In this document: one piece after another, positions 11,446-22,454 of the stretch
Layout: each line of letters starts with the position of its first letter
Position numbering within the stretch: the stretch's first letter is position 1
Assembly (NCBI GenBank): GCA_013397695.1
Contig: VYZI01000002.1
Span: 7,430,395 to 7,494,394 of the forward strand
DNA from: Centropus unirufus
Lineage: Eukaryota; Chordata; Aves; Cuculiformes; Centropidae
DNA: 64,000 nucleotides
Direction of reading: 5' to 3'
The notes under the pieces: model-generated
Databases searched by the model: none
Told to the model about the DNA's origin: nothing
The model's input: the letters and a program-made list of their open reading frames with translations, nothing else
Made by a program: the position numbers and the translations under genes

Positions 11446-14400
11446 ATGAAACCTATGTTTTCCCAGGAATGTTTACCTTTTTCATGAGATATCCAAGCTA
11501 CACTCTCCTTTTTAAATAATTTTCTTTTAGATTCTACTGCATAAAATGGGCAACATGCATTTAATCTGCTCCCTTTGTCTCACATTGTTTAGGATTATTT
11601 TGATATTTTAGACTTTTTTTCTTATAATTTATTCTAATTCTCATTTTATTTTATATTTCCAATAGAAGTTAATGGAATATTATTAACCAGCATTCAAAAA
11701 AATGTTAATTCATCTTCCCTGCTTTTTAAGGTTCCCTATCAATCTCATAATAGCAAATCAGTCTTGAAAAAAGCTTTTTCAAATCTATTTAAAGATTTTG
11801 TCCAACAGCTGCCTGTAACTGCTGCTTCATCTCTAGCTAGAGATGGACACCATTGTTGGATGTTTAAAGATGAGAAAACTCCTTTTGCCTACAGTTTGGC
11901 CTTGCATTTCAAAATTTTATCCCATGAAATCAAAGTATAGAACTGAAGAAGATGGTAGAAATTCTATGGTTACATTAGAACGGATGAGAAAAATTTTAAC
12001 ATGTCATCAGGGAGACTGAGCTGAGAAGTCATTAAAGTTTGTTCACGGTGCTTCCTTCATTACACACTCTTGGATAATTAAGCAACACAATTTTTTTATG
12101 GATTTATACAAAGTAAACATGGCTGTAAATTCTCTTCTCTCAAGAGTGCACCTTGTACTATTTCTTAAATAAAAATTCTATCTTTGTGCTACAAGAAAGA
12201 CTCGAGAAATGAAAATTGATTACAGTGGACATACATCAGTGCATCACCATTTGAAAATTGTTTCACTGTGCCAACAGTGAAAAGAAATGCACAAGCATTT
12301 TTAGAGGATTCATATAGTACAGTCTTGCATGAGAGATTCCTGTTCTTAACAGAACAAAAGCTTTTTTTCTCTTTTACCTTGTTTGAAACAGTTTGAAGCA
12401 CCAGAAAATAAAATAATTAAAAAAACTCCACAAAGATACAGAACTCCAGTCTTTCTCTCCACTGCTGCTTTTTAACTAGAATTTATAAATACATTGAGAT
12501 AACAAATCCTGGTTTATTCAGTTGGTAGCATACTCCTGAGTGCTAAAGTCATCCTTTACCAAAAGATTTCTGATGTGCACAGTGTGCCCAAAACTCTTAG
12601 CAACGTGTCCCTGCAGGGAACAGCACAGCAACTGCTCCATTGTGACTGCAAGGCAATAACACAATTAAAATGCCTGCTTGATGGGACTCATTTTCCCACT
12701 TAGTCAAAACTACCATGGAGCAGAGGCAGCTTTGCAGTCGCAGCACTGAAATCACCTCATGAAATCATATAAGGGGGCAGAATACATGAGCATAGTATGT
12801 CTCCTGCAGGAACTCACGACAGTATGAAAATTAGTTTAGAAAGGGCTAAAGAACAAGCAGGGAGAATCAGGTCTACAGCTCCTCGTGGTCTGGCAAAAAG
12901 CAGGATGCCAGCATAGTGGTGGGTTTCTCAGTCACTGAGTCTGCCCTTGCTTTCATTAAGAGATTTGAAAAAGAAATGGAACCAATCAGAAGTCCAAGGG
13001 TAAAAGTGCAGTGCACAAGGGCTGAAAGACAGGGTTGAAATTACATATTGGTTGAATTACCTCAATTACTCAATGGGATTAATTGGCATTCTAATGCACA
13101 CTTCTGACAATATTTTAAAAAATAATAATAAAATAAAAAAACACCAAACTTTTCCAAAGACATCTGATACATTCAAAAGTAACACCCAGATACACGCTGA
13201 CAGCAATTCATCTTCTAACGTTTCATGCTAGTTTCTTAACATCCATTGATTTGCCATCTCCTTTGCTTGGAAGATGCAGATTTAAGACAACTGACAGAAG
13301 GCTTGATTTTCTTAGCTGACTTCAGATGTATCTTTGAGTTGGCGAATGGATATCAACTGAACAGTTCTGGGAAACAGAAGTTCACTCACATGGGCATCAG
13401 GAACCATCATCTAACCAACAGCATCTGGTGCTTCTGGTCTGTGAGAATGCACTGCTAGTATCTCACAAGATTTATAAAACGCAGAAACAACTTCTTTTTT
13501 GTTACCTAATCGTATTGACTCACTGTGGGTTAATAGATCAGACATCTATCACCATTTGTAAGGTTTCTTTCAAACAAAGGGCTTCAACGCATGCTCCAAA
13601 GCTTTGTGGAGATATCCAGTTGCACAACTTGCTTTAAAGACAATTTTGCTGATGTGAAGCTATTTGCAGTTTACTTTATACAACTAGATATAGTACAGCA
13701 ATGTAGTTTTTGCACTTTGGTTTCATTTCTAAGAGCAGCTGGAAATTATTTATTCTCTTTCATGCTTTTCCATGAATAGCTGCAGTTCTTACATAATTTA
13801 CTTTAATCTTTACTTTCAGAAAATACAAAAATATTTCTGTGACTTAGAGGTGGCTTTAACATGTGAGTGCAGTTTCTCATTCATTTACTTTGCCATGTAT
13901 TAAGCTAATAAATCTGAATGAAACAGAAATCATCATTGGTCTTTCAGAAGGTTACATAAATAAAGATTAAATAAAAACTAAGCCAGAATTTTAACAATTC
14001 GATTTTACTTTTTTTTTGTTCCTTTTCTATTAAATCTTTATCCTATTACAAAATCCAAATGAAGCATCTCAGTAAAAGTACTGTCATATTCCCTGGAGAC
14101 ATGAAGCACCTCTCACTTTCAAGCTCAGAAATTTGGAAGACTAGAATTAGTGAATTATGGCTTTTAAATTCCTCAGTCCACCTAACTGTCATGCATTGCT
14201 GGCCCAAAAGGTGTTTGGTCAGCCCATTAATCAGTATCTGAAATGCCTGGCCAACCCTGAGTGCAGCACAGAGACAACTGCCACACTCACCTGGATGGGA
14301 CCTGGAGCAGGGAAGCTCTGAGGTCCTTAGCAGCACCTTGGGTCAGAGGCAGGCAAGTACCTGGGATCTGTAACTGCTACAACACTTTACTGTTTACCCT

Positions 14401-17400
14401 CCAATGCTTTTCTGCTAGAATCTCCGAGTTCCTCTGAACGTGATTAATTAAGCAGCAGATATTAGAATTGGCAGTGTGTATGGAGACTGTCTGCTCTGCA
14501 GTTTAAAATTCTGTTACATGAATATTGCCAACTATGAAAAAAAATAAGCAAAGCACTTTTACAAATTTCTTTTACAAATGCATAAGAATATTCTATCTTC
14601 CATTTAGGAAACTGGAAGCAAATTGTCTTATGAATATTCACTTTAAATAATGTTAACAGTAATTCCAGATTTTGGCTTCACTGAATAGTTTTTGTGGCTT
14701 AAAAGAAACAAATCAGTCAAAACAGACTGGAAGAAAACACACTGCTAGAATATAGAAATAGTAAAATCAATGTCGATAATGCAGGAATATTTCCCTCATT
14801 ATTATTCAACTTTGAGTTGTAAAGAGACCATCTGAGAGACAGAGCAACAGTTATTACCTACACCTATTTAAACTATCCAGACGTTCAGCATCACTCATTC
14901 ATAAAGTTATGCATAAGTGACTATATAGAGAAAAGTATACTAAATTAATTTCAGGACCAGTTTTATTGCATTTGAGGTGCAACACTTTTTCACCTCTTGT
15001 AATTCTTCCCTAGACTGAGAAAATATTTAATCAAATTAATTAATTTGCCATAGTTAAGATCATTGTGAAATATGAAGTTTTTAAGTGTCATGCTTTAAAT
15101 CTGAGGAAAAAATGGGGGAAAATGCAATACAAGTAAATGCAAGAATTAAGAACTAATTGTCTCAATATCCTCATTCATATAACCTCTTAACTGTGAAGAA
15201 AACATTGTTCTGGAATATTTACTTACTATCACTAACTACTCTATTAAATTCTCATAAAATATGTGAACTAATCTCTAGGATTTTAAGCATTCATTTTTAA
15301 ACTTTCCACAGGTCATTTGAAAAAGTTGATAAAGGGACAATCCTGATACAATGCTTTCAATGCCAAGAGTTTTATATCGCAGTCCAAAAGCCAGATCCCA
15401 TCTTATACTAACATCTGTAAAAAGCATTCCTTCAAGAGTAAAAACTCCATTAAATCACCCTGATTTTTAAGAATCATTCCACATATCTGCAACATGCACA
15501 AATAAAATTGAAGACTTAAGCTGAATTTTTTATTATATCAACTGTGGCATCCACACAACACACCTAGACTGAAATGTAAGAATTGCCTCATGAAATTGTT
15601 GCTGTAAAATGAGGTAGAATAGGGAGCATGGCAGGAAACTTGGGCAGTGAGACATCCAGTATCTCACTCTCTTCCTGAACTGGATCATGAAACGAGGCAT
15701 CTCCTTTAGGGTGATTTGATCTATTCATAATGGGGCCAACACAAAATATTGAGAATCTCCACAGGGTTGGGATCTATTCTGACATGCTCTCTGATGAAGA
15801 TGAACATCAGTAAGTGGCATGATGAGGATACTTATTCTTAGGACAGGTACAGAACTCTTTATTGAGCAATTTCATCAAGAGTAGTTCAAATACCAGGGCT
15901 GCTCTCTGCCAGGTGAACTCTCTAATCATCAGAAAAGACTTAGCACCACAAGAAGGCATTAACAGGGAGTTTATGACATTTACATACCTGGCTGTATGAT
16001 AGAGTAAGAAGTGGAATTAATTTTTATCCAGACTACCAGATTTCAGAAGTATGGTCCTCTTCAGGCTATCAGTCAGCAACACCCACCATCTCCTTTCCTG
16101 GCAGATAGCCTAATCAATACATGTTTATACACCTCATATTTCCAGAGTATTAATCTAATGCATCTATCAATGAAACCAGCTGCTCTGGAAAGCATTCAGA
16201 TTAAACTACTCTCTCAAACAAACTCGGAGGAGAACGCACTGGTAGGCAGGTGAACAACAGCAGTCAAAGGAGAGCGAGCCCTTGGATGCCTCCCTTCTAG
16301 TGCCTCCCACACCTTCAGGTCAATGCTCAGATACTGCTCTTGGCAGCAGGCTAGAAAATATTTCTGTGCACAAGCAGGCAAACTTTAAGGCTAAAGAATT
16401 CTTCCTGGTAATTTGGTTTCTCAAGAAAGTACCATCAAAAAAGTACAGCCCATGTTCACAAACACTTTTTTTTTTTTTAACTGAGGAAGCTCTCAATCCT
16501 GGAATCAGTGTTGTTTTACACCAATTGAATCAATCTCTAGAATAAAAAAAATAAAATTCAATCCATAGCTTGATCTACATAAATCTCAAGAGTAAGATTA
16601 CTTCAGATTTATGTAAATTTCAGTCAGAGTCATTCTTCTCTTCCTTCTTTCTTTGTAAATACTTATACTAAATAGGAATTTGAACGTGTCCTGGAAAACC
16701 TATTGTCCTCTATGAGTTTAGTATGTCATATCAGGCATTTAATATGAATGTGCCTGAAAAGGATATACTTGTGAACATCTACCACTGAAGTCAATGTGAG
16801 ATTTATCTCTTTAATCCCCATTTCCATGGAAAAGTTTTCTCCATTTCAAAGTAATTTTCAATTTATTTCTTGACCTTGCAACGATTGATCTTGTTATTTC
16901 TGAGATACAAATTCATATTGCATACAAAAACTGAAACCTTCTCAGGTAGTGCTAATATTTCAAGGACTGGGAACCTCCAACACACCTCAAGAGGCAGCAG
17001 GCAATAAAGTAGGAATTGCTAAGATATTTGAAAAAAACTGTCTTCAAGTATTTGAGGAAGTCTCTTTCAGTTCTGGAAATATATTAACTTAATATATAGA
17101 AGAAATTATGGAAGATGAAAAACTTTTAGACAAAGTTCTTTTCACTCCATTTTGCTGTCAGTCATATTAACTTGCTGTAAAAAAATCAGACAAGACCTGC
17201 ACATATTGGGTCACAGATTGCCACTTAAAATCCATTCTAAAGATTTATGCAGCATTTACCTTCAAGCAAGGCATGTAGTTTCATTAATATTGGTTACAGC
17301 TGAGTTGAATATTAATCACAACTCCTTATTTATGTACTATCTCAGACAGCTATACGAGATAATTTCTATTTTAAACATTGAGATTCACCACAGAACCGGT

Positions 17401-20263
17401 CTGTAGCATTGTAAATGGTTATGAACCGTAAACAGTAAAACCAGTAAATCAACAGTGACTTCTTCGCTGGGCCCATAGCCAGTAAAACCAGCCTCCCTCC
17501 TAGTTCACTTTCTCATGTTTTCTAATCAGTGTAATCACACCAACTGCAGCAGAGCTTGTACCCATCTATACTGTTGTAAATTAAGTATATATTCAACATG
17601 CCTACCCGAAAGGAGAAATAGATTCGATTCAGTGCAAGTGATTTCAACAATGTGTAGCTGTGACTTATTAAACATAATTTAAACATCAAAAAACACCTGA
17701 AAAAGAAACCAGGGGCCATGTTGTATCAACATGGAAGTTAAATTCTGTTCACCATTGTGCTCCTATTTTGAAAATAATTGGTCACTCAAGTGAGCAGATT
17801 AGCTTGTTACAAGTTGGCAAACAAGCACACTGCTTTGTTTCTGATAGCTATCATACATTTATTAAAGCACAAGATGGCAAGTTACACTTCAATTTTATAC
17901 TAAAGATACTGCTGCTTCCAAAACTTTCAACTAGGCTTCCTCATTCATCAACGTTCAACTAATTATCAACATAATAAATTACACATTAGGTTTTGCAGAC
18001 AGACTAGTAACTAGTATTGATATTGAAAATACTAGCAAATAACCTATCTAAGACTCATTTTGGCGTGTTAGAAAGCAAACACCCTTAATCAGGCCTGGGC
18101 AACATGCGGGAGTGATCTCCATCGATCATGTGGAGAGAGCCAAGACCTGGTTACAGAATATATTTTCCATTTGCATGCATATGTATAGAATTTCCCAGAA
18201 ATCTCAGGCATATCCTATTACTTTCCAAGGTCTAATTGTAATATTATGACACTTCTTAACAGACAAACATCTTGCTCATTTGGAGCTGGCTCTAGCTCTC
18301 TGCCTTACTTTGCCTTTAAGATATGAAGAGACTTGAAACAGAGGTGATTAAAGAAGAGACATCTGCTCCACATATATCATACTTCACACAAGGCTATGCT
18401 ATCAGTGGAAAAAAAACATGCTATACGAAGGACATTCTGTCTAACTTTCAAAAACCACAATTGTTTAGATGAAACTTAAGATTAAAATATTTCACCTTTT
18501 ATAATACTAACTACTTCTTATATCAGTATTGCAACAGTTGAGGCTAAAGAGCAGGCTATGCAAGAAGCAAACAGTGGAGCTCTACCCTTCTTAGTGATTC
18601 AGTTATTATCATGTTATATTGATCTTATTTGCTACATCATTTGAACAGGACCAGGTCTATTAACCTAATAAAAGTAGTAACATACTGTTGCCTGTAGTGA
18701 AAACAAACTGAAAGTCTCTGAGGAAGTTTCTCAGTTCTTAAGAGTTGCTAAGAGTGGGGGAGGTTCTTTGCCTACTTCTTTTAGGGAAACAGTTTCATAC
18801 CACTCTTATTGGCTTTCCAACTTTGAAAATGTGCTTCTTAATTCTACATTAAATAACTTCTTTTAGTAGGTACATAAGAATTTGTATCCACAACAATTTT
18901 TGAAAATAGTCTTGAATTATGAGCTCAGAAAGCTTGCAGTACAAACATCAGTCTGAAAATTATCATAGTGTGCATCGGCTGATGGATAAGAAAGGAAAAG
19001 CTTGCACAACTTTGTGAAAAAGGAACACTGGTGTTCATTTTTCAATGCAGTTTTCTTCTTCCATTGTATATTATTTAAATTCCATAGCAACCCACAGAAG
19101 CAAGAAAGCAGCATTTCAGAGAAATCTGAATTGATATAATTGACAAAAGAGAAACCACAGTAGACTATGAGTAGTACAGAAAAGGGACAGGAAAATTCTG
19201 TGTAATTAGACATTCAAAGTTACTAAAAAGCTGTACCAAAATTCCACATTACAAATACCCTATAAAGTAGTTGCAGCCAGTGTTTATTCCATGAATTTTA
19301 TAGCATTACAACCCAAAATCTGATAAACTGCATGCATCCATACTTTAAATTACTGGTGTCTAAACTGAAAAAAAACAAACAACAACAACAAAACCCAGCA
19401 GAAACTTTCAGAATATTTGCAAGTAAAACAAATGGCTTTTTTATTCGTGTTAGCATAACAGGTTATTATCTGCTAGTGCTGGACTTGAGTGTCTGCTTGA
19501 TTTTTCCAAGAAAAAAAAAAAACCAACAAAAACCAAACCATAAGTCTAGAAAGAAGCAAAATTACGTTTAATATGCTGAATGAAACCACATAAGCCATCA
19601 AATTTGTCAGCCACTGGGAACAGCTATAGAAAATGCTGACTTGTGAGAAGAGTATATTTCCCAAAGTGTTAAGAAGAAAGCTACACTGTATGTTCATCCT
19701 AGCACAGAAACCTTACCTGGTCCTGTCGAATTTGTCCAAGGTTACCAAAATTACCTAGCTGACAGCCATTTCAGATTCTTTAAGGAAAAAAAAAGCACGA
19801 GCGCTACTTAAAGTTGGCAGCAGGATGCTCTAACATCGTATGGACACTTCGCAGTTGATTTCCATCTTAAGCAAACACACGCCTCCAAGGAGAAGCATGA
19901 AGCCTAATAATCAAAGTAAACTAATTGAAGAAGCGGTGAAAAGACAAAGCAGGAGGTTGATCCGGCGTGACCCCCGCGTGGACACTCGCATCGCCTGCCC
20001 TGTGCCCGGGTGGAGAGGTGAAGGCACCTCCACCCACATCTGATTCGGATTCAGGTGCGTAAGCGCTTGGAGAATCTGTCACAGCGTGAACACTGCAACA
20101 TAAGCCCGTGCATTGCTTTTGTTATGCCCAGCCATAAAACAGTTCAGCCGGCTTGCTTTACTATTATTTACAACATGAAAGGAATTACAATAGGAAATAA
20201 CGACATCACTACATTAACCTTAGGCGATTTTTCTTCTCACGCCCGACTACAAAGCAAACCGGT
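11446..20263. other. Non-coding stretch left of the first exon (presumed intron 1)
   Basis: If the minus-strand exon at 20,270-20,357 is spliced as predicted, this is the start of its first intron. No acceptor followed by a convincing coding exon was found on the minus strand. The stretch is AT-rich, with a T12 run near 16,466 and a 16-bp palindrome at 15,032. Slightly GC-richer patches near 12,590-12,760, 14,200-14,370 and 16,250-16,390 could hold eroded repeats or exons but show no recognisable product. Confidence 0.5.
15032..15047. repeat. Perfect 16-bp palindrome with homeobox-type cores
   Basis: CAAATTAATTAATTTG is identical on both strands and contains overlapping TTAATTAA/TAATTA cores, the type of site bound by paired and Antennapedia-class homeodomains (family knowledge). 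In AT-rich DNA such palindromes also arise by chance. Confidence 0.6.
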
Positions 20264-20272
20264 CTTTACCTG
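20264..20272 (-). other. Predicted 5' splice site of exon 1
   Basis: Read on the minus strand the sequence is CAG|GTAAAG, an excellent match to the vertebrate donor consensus (MAG|GTRAGT, five of the six intronic bases). The exon's last base is at 20,270 and the intron's GT at 20,269-20,268. It follows an uninterrupted reading frame from the ATG at 20,357 and leaves the frame in phase 1. Confidence 0.75.
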
Positions 20273-20357
20273 TGTGAAGGGAACCTGTGATGAGCCGCAG
20301 GAGATACTGGGCAAATTTCAGTATTTCACGCTTACACCGCTTCCTGCAGCCACTCAT
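20270..20357 (-). CDS. First coding exon of an unidentified gene (29 codons + 1 nt, partial)
   Basis: Only the N-terminus of the protein is visible. On the minus strand, ATG at 20,357-20,355 has A at -3 (ccaagATGa), a good initiation context. The frame runs open for 29 codons to a consensus donor (CAG|GTAAAG), ending in phase 1. The peptide starts MSGCRKRCKREILKFAQ and ends in GSLHT. Residues 4-10 mix two cysteines (C4, C8) with Arg/Lys, and residues 11-26 form a hydrophobic, probably helical stretch with scattered charges. A basic, cysteine-bearing segment next to an amphipathic helix is typical of a palmitoylated, membrane-associated or alternative N-terminus; that is inference. The exon sits at the edge of a CpG island, as first exons usually do, and the frame was chosen because the plus-strand frames over the same bases look like GC-driven artefacts. 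I did not recognise the gene, and no second exon was found within the 20 kb downstream. It could be one of several alternative first exons. Confidence 0.72.
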
Positions 20358-20508
20358 CTTGGGCAGCGCAGAATCCCTCCGAGCCGCGACGCGCTGCCAA
20401 GGCAGGGCACGGATCCCGCCAGCAAACTTCTGGGGCAGTTCGCGGCCGGCAAGCTCCTTCCGAGTCGGCTCCGGGGGCCGCGGCGGCCGGACCCGCCGGC
20501 AGGCGCTG

Positions 20509-20516
20509 CCCGCCCC
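20509..20516 (-). promoter_or_regulatory. GC box (Sp/KLF type)
   Basis: CCCGCCCC on the plus strand reads GGGGCGGG on the minus strand, the core bound by Sp1/KLF factors. It lies about 150 bp upstream of the predicted ATG. Confidence 0.55.
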
Positions 20517-20554
20517 GGCGCGGGGGCTGCCCCCCTCCGGCCGGCGGCGCGCGC

Positions 20555-20562
20555 GGGCGGGG
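20555..20562 (+). promoter_or_regulatory. GC box (Sp/KLF type)
   Basis: GGGCGGGG on the plus strand, inside the densest part of the CpG island and about 200 bp upstream of the predicted minus-strand ATG. GC boxes work in either orientation. Confidence 0.55.
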
Positions 20563-20701
20563 ACCCAGCCGGGGCGCCGCGCTACTCGCTTTGCATCGCG
20601 GGGAGGGGAAAACCCGTCCGAGGAGCGGAGTGGTTGGAGAGCATCCCGGCGCTCAAGGTCAGAGCCGGGCGCTGCGTGCCTGTGGCTCGCACCCGCACGG
20701 C

Positions 20702-20729
20702 GGGGAATGGAGCGGGGAGGGGCAGGGGG
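20702..20729 (+). promoter_or_regulatory. G-quadruplex-type motif in the island
   Basis: Four runs of at least four G on the plus strand are separated by loops of 8, 1 and 2 bases (GGGG-aatggagc-GGGG-a-GGGG-ca-GGGGG). This fits a relaxed G4 pattern. Such motifs are common in CpG-island promoters. Here the G-rich strand is the non-template strand for plus-strand transcription and the template strand for the minus-strand gene. Confidence 0.55.
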
Positions 20730-21614
20730 CTCCCCACGGCGCCCACGGGCTCTGCCGGCCGCGGGACCGCTCGCCCGCTGAAGGTCATGGCCACCCCCGG
20801 CCGCTGCGCGACTGCACAGGAGGAATGAGGGAATGGGACCCCGAGGGGCACTGCTGCGCGAGGAGCTCCCCCTGCTCCCTGCCCTGGGACAGGCGAGGAG
20901 CTGCCTCTGGCACGGCTCACGTTTTGCAGTGAGGATCTCTCCAGGAGAGTCTCATGCACAAGCATTCCTTGCTATTCCCTTATAAACTCATGGTTTCCCA
21001 TCTTGTGTGAGAAGTGCTTGCTGTTAATAAAAATGACCGAAGTCTTCGTCCATGACCATAAAACCTGAAGAATATGTTTAGTTTCCCTTGGAGTACTTAT
21101 CTGTACTACATAAACACAGAGGACAACTCTATTGCATTAGAGGGTGATTCAACATGTAATGCCTAATAGAGTTAAAAGAAGACAAGGAACCCATTAAGGA
21201 AAAGCTCAGCAGAAGAAAATCACTGTCTGATCTAATTTCAATGACAGCATTGACCATAAAGCAGTTAAAAAATTACAATAAACACAAATGCACATCTTCA
21301 AGCTATTCCTTATATTGCGCACTGAGCAGAGATAAATACATTATAGACACAAAACATCAAAGGCTTATCAAAGTTGCAGTTAGATGACATCGTTTCTGGG
21401 CCTGTTACCTAAACCATGAGCGTGCCGTCAGTGAGGCTACACTGTTAATGGAAAGAACCACAATGAAACGGCTTTCAGAAGCCCCCAGTGTAGTCTGGGT
21501 AGCGACTGGGCAAATGGCAGTATCTCCTCTTCACATCACTTCTTAGGGAAACTCATCTAAGTCGTAACTATTTATCTGAAAAGAGGCAGAAAACATTACC
21601 AAGGTTTATTTACC

Positions 21615-21672
21615 AAATAAACAAACGAACAAAAACAAAACAAAAGAAAAACCCAACCAAACAAAAAAATCT
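21615..21672. repeat. AAAC-rich low-complexity patch
   Basis: Imperfect repeats of AAAC/AAACA units (aaataaacaaacgaacaaaaac and onward) run for nearly 60 bases with almost no T. Confidence 0.7.
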
Positions 21673-22433
21673 GAAGACATTAGAGATCACAGCCTGCAGA
21701 CTTCTTCTTTCAAGTTTCTGAACACCTTTAGTGTCTGAAAAGGGAATTCTTTAAATAGCTGGTAGAGGTTAAGAGATATTTAAAACAGAATTGTTTATCT
21801 CCTTCAGAAAAGGACAGAAGAAGCCAATGTAAACGGTTGTCAGCTAGAATCCTTGACCTTCTTAATCCTTTGACATTTTTAATTGCTTTATAGAAATTTC
21901 ACTTGCAGTGTGTTCCTTAATAATGAAGAACTGAAATATTCGTTTTCTACAGCCTTATATAAGCACATATCACCAACACCATATTTTGACATTGATTTTT
22001 GCCTCCCTAAAACTAAAAAGCATAATTTCTGACACTTCTTAAACCTTTACCAATAACAGTGCGGTATTCTGATGGAGTAAGATCCACATCTAGCTCCCAA
22101 TATTTCTCTGTTCAGCATAAAAGGCTGACTAATCTCTGGACTAATGTTGCTTACCCATAATCAAAAGAGCAGATCAGGGACAAGTGGACAGAAAAATTAC
22201 AATGGAAAACTACAATAAAATCACCATTTGTTGACAAATTTATTATACTGAAACAATATGAAAGACAGTTGGAGAATATCAACTTCTATATCTTGGCGAT
22301 TTTTTTTTGCTTGATGGCACACACTGAAATCCTCAGTCAGAAACAACCTCTTTGCAAATTAAGTACTTTTTCTTTTTATCTATAAGCTATGTCCACCCCT
22401 AATAATTCATAAGCTAAAGTCCTAAACTAAAAC

Positions 22434-22454
22434 CTTTTTTTAAAAAAAAAAAAA
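22434..22454. repeat. T7-A14 homopolymer junction
   Basis: A run of seven T is followed directly by fourteen A, so a self-complementary tract. Confidence 0.75.

Larger units (their letters stand above)
20340..20925 (-). promoter_or_regulatory. CpG island, presumed promoter and 5' UTR
   Basis: A sharp switch from AT-rich DNA to very GC-rich, CpG-dense sequence occurs here, densest at about 20,440-20,590. It is the only such island in the window. It contains GC boxes in both orientations (20,509-20,516 and 20,555-20,562), and I saw no clear TATA box. It lies immediately upstream (minus strand) of the exon at 20,270-20,357, so it most likely holds that gene's promoter and 5' UTR. CpG-island promoters are often bidirectional, so plus-strand transcription to the right is possible. 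The long plus-strand open frames across it (up to 257 codons) have no recognisable domain and are expected where stop codons are rare. Confidence 0.88.

Noticed and set aside
14046..14336. 96-codon minus-strand frame as a possible second exon
   Set aside because: No phase-1 acceptor of good quality at its start and no resemblance to any family. A plus-strand frame overlaps it equally well.
20055..20828. 257-codon plus-strand open frame across the CpG island
   Set aside because: It spans the AT-rich flank and the GC-rich island with an abrupt change in amino-acid composition (Pro/Ala/Arg/Gly-rich second half). It has no domain and is antisense to the better-supported exon. Long frames are expected where stop codons are rare.
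20582..20965. 127-codon minus-strand open frame in the island
   Set aside because: Low-complexity Pro/Ala/Gly/Arg composition and no homology recognised. It lies where a 5' UTR or promoter is expected.
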